The position numbers and the translations under genes are program-made. Below, piece by piece: positions 58,917-64,000 of a stretch of DNA of 64,000 nucleotides. Positions within the stretch are counted from its first letter, which is position 1; every line of letters starts with the position of its first letter. The stretch covers positions 3,224,001 to 3,288,000 of the forward strand of contig NZ_JAUTAL010000001.1 in assembly GCF_030818575.1 (NCBI RefSeq). Reading direction: 5' to 3'. The stretch comes from Chryseobacterium camelliae (lineage in GTDB: Bacteria; Bacteroidota; Bacteroidia; Flavobacteriales; Weeksellaceae). The notes beneath the pieces were generated by a model. The model searched no databases. It was given only the letters and a program-made list of their open reading frames with translations, and was not told the origin of the DNA.

Positions 58917-59321
58917 ATGAGAAAACAAGACCTTCCTCAGGATGAAAGCAACATGAAATCGGCAAACATGACCGAAGTTTTGTATGTTATCGATGAGAAT
59001 GATCAGTATACTACTGCCAACAGCATTGGCTGGGAAGCAAAAAAACTGGCACTGGACGAATCCATGGAGCTCATTCATGAAAGGATAGAAGAAGCAAGAC
59101 AAAATGTAGCCCAGAATAAGGTAAGCCCGGTCATCTACTTTATGGAACTGAATAAAATGGACCTCAGCGTGCTGGCAGCCTACGTAGGTATGTGGCAATG
59201 GCGCGTAAAAAGGCATACCAAACCAAAAACATTTAAAACATTAAGCGATACCATACTGAAAAAATATGCCGATGCTTTCGGGATTTCGGTAGAAGAATTG
59301 AAAAACTTCGACGGTAAATAA
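58917..59321 (+). CDS. Conserved flexirubin-cluster protein of unknown function
   Basis: 134 residues, acidic, without signal or TM segments. The N-terminal part reads MTEVLYVIDENDQYTTANSIGWEAK (an inner Met at residue 18 is a possible start). Central helices follow (LALDESMELIHERIEEARQNVAQNK). A C-terminal part of about 60 residues looks like a small helix-turn-helix (MDLSVLAAYVGMWQWRVKRHTKP, then TLSDTILKKYADAFGISVEELKNF) resembling the Cro/C1-type pattern. It could regulate the operon or have a small structural role; I do not recognise an enzyme. It lies between dehydratase and BtrH-like genes. Confidence 0.7.
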   Translation: MRKQDLPQDESNMKSANMTEVLYVIDENDQYTTANSIGWEAKKLALDESMELIHERIEEARQNVAQNKVSPVIYFMELNKMDLSVLAAYVGMWQWRVKRHTKPKTFKTLSDTILKKYADAFGISVEELKNFDGK

Positions 59322-59393
59322 ACACGCCGGATACTAATATGCAATCTGTTATGAAATATAAACATCCGGCTATACAACCCCAACAAGATAAGA

Positions 59394-60389
59394 ATGAAAC
59401 TGAACTTCGAACACCATCAGACTGCTCATTGCGAAAACGGTGTCGCCTCCAATCTACTGCTTAATAAAGGCTTACATCTCAGCGAACCTATGATATTCGG
59501 AATCGGATCCGGGTTGTTCTTTGTATACCTTCCGTTCCTGAAAGTTAATTTCGCTCCCGGGTTTAGCTACCGTCCCATGCCAGGCGCCATCTTCACCAAA
59601 GCAGCTAAACGGCTGGGAATCAAAATTAAAAGACAAAAATTTTCAAATCCCGAAGAGGCCAGAAAAGCCTTAGAAAAAAACCTGGAAAACAATATTCCTA
59701 CCGGTCTTCAGGTAGGTGTATTCAACCTCACCTACTTTCCGGAGGAATATAAGTTTCATTTCAATGCCCACAACCTGGTGGTATACGGAAAGGAAGACGG
59801 ACGTTTCCTGATCAGCGATCCGGTAATGGATTATGTCACATCTCTTTCTGAAGCGGAGCTGGAAAAGGTACGGTATGCCAAAGGAGCCCTTCCCCCGAAA
59901 GGCCATATGTATTACCCTACCTACATTCCGGAAAAGGTTGACCTGGAGAAAGCCATTATCAAAGGGATTAAAGATACATGTAAAAATATGCTGGCTCCGG
60001 TTCCTATCATCGGGGTGAAAGCAATGAGGTGGGTTGCCAGAAGCATTCCTAAGTGGGCAGAAAAAAAAGGGACTAAGGAAACCAATCATTACCTTGGCCA
60101 GCTGATCCGTATGCAGGAAGAAATCGGAACCGGCGGCGGCGGATTCCGTTTTATTTACGGTGCCTTTTTGCAGGAAGCCGCAGATATTCTTAAAAATGAG
60201 CAGCTGCGCGAGCTTTCCAAAGAGATTACCATGATCGGTGATCTATGGAGGGACTTTGCCGTAGACATTGCCCGGGTGTATAAAAACAGGAATTCCAAAA
60301 GCAACATCTACCAGGAGCTTTCCAAATCCATGCTTCATATTGCTGACCTGGAAGAAGCTTTTTACAAAAAACTGAGCAAAGCAGTCTGA
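59394..60389 (+). CDS. BtrH N-terminal domain protein (flexirubin cluster)
   Basis: The 331-residue protein opens MKLNFEHHQTAHCENGVASNLL with a conserved HCENG Cys. NLTYFPEEYKFHFNAHNLVVYG and FLISDP follow near 113-145, typical of BtrH/papain-like folds (Cys, His, Asp). The C-terminal half is helical (DUF4872-like). BtrH in butirosin synthesis transfers an acyl group from an ACP, so here it may move an acyl or aryl chain between carrier and acceptor. It is 2 bases before the ABC ATPase gene. No signal peptide. The assignment to the family is good; the reaction is inferred. Confidence 0.8.
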   Translation: MKLNFEHHQTAHCENGVASNLLLNKGLHLSEPMIFGIGSGLFFVYLPFLKVNFAPGFSYRPMPGAIFTKAAKRLGIKIKRQKFSNPEEARKALEKNLENNIPTGLQVGVFNLTYFPEEYKFHFNAHNLVVYGKEDGRFLISDPVMDYVTSLSEAELEKVRYAKGALPPKGHMYYPTYIPEKVDLEKAIIKGIKDTCKNMLAPVPIIGVKAMRWVARSIPKWAEKKGTKETNHYLGQLIRMQEEIGTGGGGFRFIYGAFLQEAADILKNEQLRELSKEITMIGDLWRDFAVDIARVYKNRNSKSNIYQELSKSMLHIADLEEAFYKKLSKAV

Positions 60390-60390
60390 T

Positions 60391-61146
60391 ATGGCAGAAA
60401 ATAGTATAGAGATCAGAAACCTGTATAAAAAATACAAAAACTCTGACGAGTTTTCTGTTAATGATATTTCATTGGATATCGGAAGCAATGAGATTTATGG
60501 AATCCTGGGGCCAAATGGCGCGGGCAAAACCACACTCATCTCCATGCTTTCCGGCCTGATACAGCCTACATCAGGACATTTTACGATCCATGGATGGTCT
60601 CCGCAGAAAAATAATTCCACCATAAAGCAGATCATCGGGATTGTTCCTCAGGAATATGCCCTCTATCCTACCCTTACAGCAAAAGAAAACCTAATGTTTT
60701 TCGGCAGCCTGTACGGGTTGAAACATAAAACGCTTCACAACAGCATCGATACAGCATTGGAAAGAATGGGGCTTTCTAAATTTGCGGATAAGAAAATCGA
60801 ACAGTTTTCCGGAGGCATGAAACGCAGGTGCAACCTTATTGCGGCCACCCTTCATCAGCCTAAGGTCCTTTTCCTGGATGAGCCGACGGTAGGTGTGGAT
60901 GTACAGTCTAAAAAAGTAATCATAGATTACCTTCAGGAGCTTAACCATGCAGGAACCTGCATCATCTATACCTCCCATCACCTTTCGGAAGCGGAAGAAT
61001 TCTGTACTAAAATCGCCATTATAGACGGAGGGAAGATTCATGCGGTAGGAACACCGGCGGATCTGATTAACCGTGTGCCTCATGCGGAAAACCTGGAGGA
61101 CGTTTTTATTTCATTAACCGGTAAAGAACTGAGAGATGTTGTATAA
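60391..61146 (+). CDS. ABC transporter ATP-binding protein (flexirubin cluster)
   Basis: 251 residues: Walker A GPNGAGKTT at 40-48, Q-loop VPQEYA near 86, signature FSGGM at 139-143, Walker B VLFLDEP at 159-165, and H-loop SHH near 195. It fits the ABC-2 exporter class (YadG/CcmA-like). It energises the permease encoded by the next gene, with which it overlaps by 11 bases. The likely cargo is a lipid or pigment precursor of the pathway. Confidence 0.94.
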   Translation: MAENSIEIRNLYKKYKNSDEFSVNDISLDIGSNEIYGILGPNGAGKTTLISMLSGLIQPTSGHFTIHGWSPQKNNSTIKQIIGIVPQEYALYPTLTAKENLMFFGSLYGLKHKTLHNSIDTALERMGLSKFADKKIEQFSGGMKRRCNLIAATLHQPKVLFLDEPTVGVDVQSKKVIIDYLQELNHAGTCIIYTSHHLSEAEEFCTKIAIIDGGKIHAVGTPADLINRVPHAENLEDVFISLTGKELRDVV

Positions 61147-62401
61147 GCTTTGGAGGACTTTCCTGAAAGAAATTCTCTTGCTGAAAAGAGATATAGGCGG
61201 CATTGTGATTATTTTCGTCATGCCCCTGCTGCTGATTGTAACCATCACCCTGATCCAGGATTCCACCTTTAAAAATCTTGAAGGTACCCGGATTCCTATA
61301 ATTTTCATTGATAATGACCGTTCCGAAGTTTCAAAAAGCATACGGCAGGAACTGGAAAAAAGCAAAAGTTTCGAACTTAAAACTCAATTTACCGAAGCTT
61401 CAGCCCGGAATGCCGTATTTTCAGGGGAATATCAGATGGCAATTGTGATCCCGGAGAATCTTACGAATGCCCTTAATACGACTATTGATACCAAAGTGCA
61501 GAAAATCGTAAGTTCATTCGGTCTTGAAACGGATGCCGCAACCCATCAGATACCTTCTGTACAAACCAAAGAAATCCACCTGTATTTTGATCCGGCGATC
61601 AATTCAGGATTCCGGAATTCCGTTATGAGTGCGGTGAATAAGATGGTTTTTGAAATCGAGAACAAAAAGATTTACAAAGCATTCCAGGAACAGCTGGGGA
61701 CAACGGAAAACCTGGAAGAGAATAAGAACCTGATTGCGTTTAAGGAAATTACACCCCCGAGGAATAATGGTGAGGCCATACCGAATTCAGTACAACATAA
61801 TGTACCGGCCTGGACGCTTTTCGCTATTTTCTTCATTGTAGTTCCGCTGTCGATCAATTTAGTTAAAGAAAAAAGTCAGGGGACAAGTGTTAGGGTACGC
61901 ATCAGCCCTACTCCCTACTATATCCATATTTTAGGGAAAACATTCACCTACCTTATCATCTGTGTGATTCAGTTCCTGCTGATGGTGGCAGTAGGAATCT
62001 ATCTTTTCCCGTACATGGATCTGCCGGCATTCGATGTTTCAGGAAAAATGTTCCCGCTGATGATCGTGACCTTAGCCGCCGGACTTGCCGCTATTGGTTT
62101 CGGGGTGTTATTGGGTACCATTGCAGACACTCAGGAACAATCTGCCCCTTTCGGAGCCACTTCCGTGGTTGTGCTGGCGGCAGTAGGAGGAATCTGGGTT
62201 CCTGTTTTCCTCATGCCTGAATTCATGCAGCATATCGCCCGTTTTTCTCCGATGAACTGGGGACTGAATGCCTATTATGATATTATCCTCCGCAATAGCG
62301 GCATCAGCAGCATTGCTACGGAACTGATCTTATTAATCCTGTTTTATCTCGTGATGGTAAGCCTGTCCATTATATATGAACGGAAACTCCACCGGGTCTG
62401 A
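61136..62401 (+). CDS. ABC-2 type exporter permease (flexirubin cluster)
   Basis: 421 residues: an N-terminal TM (about 22-40), a periplasmic region (about 45-220), then five or six TM segments from about 225 to 418 in ABC-2 style, including LFAIFFIVVPLSINLV, YLIICVIQFLLMVAVGIYLF and a re-entrant-like GLAAIGFGVLLGTIADT. It forms a transporter with the upstream ATPase. The gene overlaps the ATPase gene, and the downstream thioesterase follows within 5 bases. Confidence 0.92.
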   Translation: MLYKLWRTFLKEILLLKRDIGGIVIIFVMPLLLIVTITLIQDSTFKNLEGTRIPIIFIDNDRSEVSKSIRQELEKSKSFELKTQFTEASARNAVFSGEYQMAIVIPENLTNALNTTIDTKVQKIVSSFGLETDAATHQIPSVQTKEIHLYFDPAINSGFRNSVMSAVNKMVFEIENKKIYKAFQEQLGTTENLEENKNLIAFKEITPPRNNGEAIPNSVQHNVPAWTLFAIFFIVVPLSINLVKEKSQGTSVRVRISPTPYYIHILGKTFTYLIICVIQFLLMVAVGIYLFPYMDLPAFDVSGKMFPLMIVTLAAGLAAIGFGVLLGTIADTQEQSAPFGATSVVVLAAVGGIWVPVFLMPEFMQHIARFSPMNWGLNAYYDIILRNSGISSIATELILLILFYLVMVSLSIIYERKLHRV

Positions 62402-62405
62402 ACTA

Positions 62406-62840
62406 ATGAATTTAAAGAAAGAAATGAATACCTTATCCTGTACGGAAGAAGTAAGAGTACGGTTCAATGAGACGGATCCTCTGGGAATCGTCTGGCACGG
62501 GCATTATATTGTATATTTTGAAGACGGCAGGGAAGCTTTCGGCCGTGAACACGGGCTTACCTATCTTGATATACAGAAAGCAGGGTATGTAACTCCGATC
62601 GTAAAGAGTACCTGTGAGCATTTTTTGCCTCTGAAATATGGAGAAACGTTCAGGATTGTGACTACATTCGTAAATTCGGTTTCTGCCAAGCTGATTTACC
62701 GGTATGAACTTTTTAATACTGAAAACCAACTGGTATGCACCGGGGAAACCATTCAGGTGTTTCTGGATGCGGACGGAAACCTCTGTTTGTATAACCCTGA
62801 ATTCTTTCAGGCCTGGAAAGACCGTATGGGATTATCATGA
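62406..62840 (+). CDS. Acyl-CoA/ACP thioesterase, hotdog (4HBT) family (flexirubin cluster)
   Basis: The start at 62406 (MNLKKEMNTLSC) follows the permease stop; an ATG at 62376 lies inside the permease. About 144 residues: VRVRFNETDPLGIVWHGHYIVYFEDGREAF carries the catalytic Asp/His pattern (ETDPLG...HGHY) of the YbgC class, with TTFVNSVSAKLIYRYELFN as a further strand. It could release a chain from ACP or edit the pathway. It overlaps the ketosynthase gene by 4 bases. Confidence 0.9.
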   Translation: MNLKKEMNTLSCTEEVRVRFNETDPLGIVWHGHYIVYFEDGREAFGREHGLTYLDIQKAGYVTPIVKSTCEHFLPLKYGETFRIVTTFVNSVSAKLIYRYELFNTENQLVCTGETIQVFLDADGNLCLYNPEFFQAWKDRMGLS

Positions 62841-63985
62841 AAAAGCAGACATTCATCACAGACTATAATTGTGTAACGCCTCTGGGCTTTGACACAGCCT
62901 CTAACTGGGAAAACCTGATCTCAGGTAATTCAGGAATTGCCCCGCATCCTGGTATGGGAAATCAGGGATCCTTTTATGCTTCCATCATCCCAGATGAAAG
63001 GCTAAACGAAGAATTCGATACATATTTCGATCATGCAGATTTTACCCGGCTGGAAAAAATGCTGTTGTTATCCCTGAAACCCCTGGTTGAAAGGCATCGT
63101 ATTACAGAACATACGGGACTGATATTGTCTACAACGAAGGGAAATATCACCCTGCTTAAGAACCAGCCGCAACTTCCGGAAGGCGCATACCTTTCCGTGC
63201 TTGCCCAAAAGATTGCTGATCATTTCGGGTTTGCCACAAAACCTGTCGTCATTTCCAATGCCTGTGTATCGGGGGTTATGGCAGTGGCTGTAGCGAAAAA
63301 CATGATTGCAGCCGGCAGGTTTGCCGATGCTTTTGTCATCGCCGGCGATGAGGTCTCGGAATTTGTGCTTTCAGGATTCAACTCCTTCCAGGCTATTGCA
63401 CCAGAGCCCTGTAAACCTTATGATGCGTCACGGAACGGCATTAACCTAGGAGAGGCAGCTGCGGCAGCTTATGTCACTTCATCACCTCCAGGTACTGCAC
63501 AGTTATGCTTTAAAATATTGGGAGATTCATCGGTTAACGATGCCAATCATATTTCCGGACCTTCAAGAACCGGTGACGGCTTATATGCCAGCATCACCCA
63601 TGCCATGAAGGAGGCAGGCATAACCCCTGAAGCCATCGATTTTATTTCCGCACACGGAACCGCAACCCTTTATAATGATGAAATGGAATCCATTGCATTC
63701 GGCAGAGCGGGATTGCAGAGTACGCCTTTGCACAGCCTTAAAGGATTTTACGGGCACTGCCTGGGAGCTTCGGGGCTGCTGGAAAGCATCATAGCAATGG
63801 AAAGTGCCCTGCGCGGCACGCTCATTAAATCGAAAAACTTTCAGGCAAACGGAGTATCCGGGACACTGGATATCCTTAGGGAAAACCGTCCTGCAGGGAT
63901 TACCCGGATCCTTAAAACAGCCTCAGGATTCGGAGGCTGCAACGCTGCTCTTGTCCTGGAAAAACGTTCAACACCAAGCGTATGA
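62837..63985 (+). CDS. Beta-ketoacyl synthase (flexirubin cluster)
   Basis: 382 residues of a thiolase-fold KAS I/II-type enzyme with Cys143 (SNACVSGVM), His273 (SAHGTATLYNDEME), Lys302 and His307 (LKGFYGHCLGASG). All triad residues are present. It would extend the polyene chain by malonyl units. Its length is slightly short for FabF (about 410). It ends ATGA, overlapping the start of the next gene at 63982. Confidence 0.92.
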   Translation: MKKQTFITDYNCVTPLGFDTASNWENLISGNSGIAPHPGMGNQGSFYASIIPDERLNEEFDTYFDHADFTRLEKMLLLSLKPLVERHRITEHTGLILSTTKGNITLLKNQPQLPEGAYLSVLAQKIADHFGFATKPVVISNACVSGVMAVAVAKNMIAAGRFADAFVIAGDEVSEFVLSGFNSFQAIAPEPCKPYDASRNGINLGEAAAAAYVTSSPPGTAQLCFKILGDSSVNDANHISGPSRTGDGLYASITHAMKEAGITPEAIDFISAHGTATLYNDEMESIAFGRAGLQSTPLHSLKGFYGHCLGASGLLESIIAMESALRGTLIKSKNFQANGVSGTLDILRENRPAGITRILKTASGFGGCNAALVLEKRSTPSV

Positions 63986-64000
63986 AGAAAACCGATATCT
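63982..64000 (+). CDS. Start of the next flexirubin-cluster gene (truncated by window edge)
   Basis: An ATG at 63982 overlaps the ketosynthase stop and reads MKKTDI to the end of the window. Only six residues are visible, so no product can be named. The overlap and direction place it in the same operon. Confidence 0.5.

Overview
The window reads as chromosome of a member of the Flavobacteriia, most likely Chryseobacterium or a close relative in the Weeksellaceae. The grounds are a SusC/SusD pair, a type IX secretion component (PorG family) and a type IX sorting tail, a flexirubin-type pigment cluster, promoters of the flavobacterial form TTG-N18-22-TAnnTTTG, A-rich leaders without Shine-Dalgarno motifs, and a 16S rRNA whose 3' end lacks CCUCC.

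Layout. 0-14 kb: the end of a beta-helix protein, a MazG-like pyrophosphohydrolase, aroA, then (minus strand) a SusC-SusD-phosphodiesterase/phosphatase operon that looks like phosphate-ester scavenging. These are followed by a short-chain dehydrogenase, a small Omp85-family protein and a Tat-exported phospholipase C broken by one extra base. 14.4-19.6 kb: five plus-strand genes that resemble a chaperone/usher locus by architecture (three small secreted subunit-like proteins, an Ig-like periplasmic protein and a 906-residue usher-like barrel). None belongs to a family I can name, and this is the best candidate for an undescribed system. 19.7-26.5 kb: a complete rRNA operon on the minus strand (16S, tRNA-Ile, tRNA-Ala, 23S, 5S), with three tandem promoters and a terminator. 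Its spacers and flanks are built from 7-bp-periodic repeats, ranging from perfect arrays (GAGTAAT x8, CATAATT x9) to highly diverged ones.

26.6-34 kb (minus strand): a hotdog thioesterase/rfbD/secreted-protein operon, then porG-uppS-bamA-ompH-ompH, an envelope-assembly operon. 34.2-40.9 kb (minus strand): a capsule/exopolysaccharide export set (tyrosine autokinase with a (GY)9 tail, Wza-like lipoprotein, WecA-like transferase, family 2 glycosyltransferase) and an arginase-fold protein with lost metal ligands. 41-52 kb (minus strand): topA, polytopic membrane proteins, a 1171-residue type IX cargo protein with two FISUMP-like modules, and an EpsG-like/acyltransferase polysaccharide operon.

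52.3-64 kb (plus strand): one long flexirubin/dialkylresorcinol-type operon with a strong promoter. It encodes an MMPL exporter fused to an acyltransferase, DarA, DarB, two hotdog dehydratase-like proteins, a conserved unknown, a BtrH-like protein, an ABC exporter, a thioesterase and a ketosynthase, and it continues past the window end.

Five genes (phospholipase C, uppS, the EpsG-like gene, darA, darB) are each broken by a single-base indel at or beside a mononucleotide run. That pattern, including the essential uppS, points to sequencing error rather than real decay.
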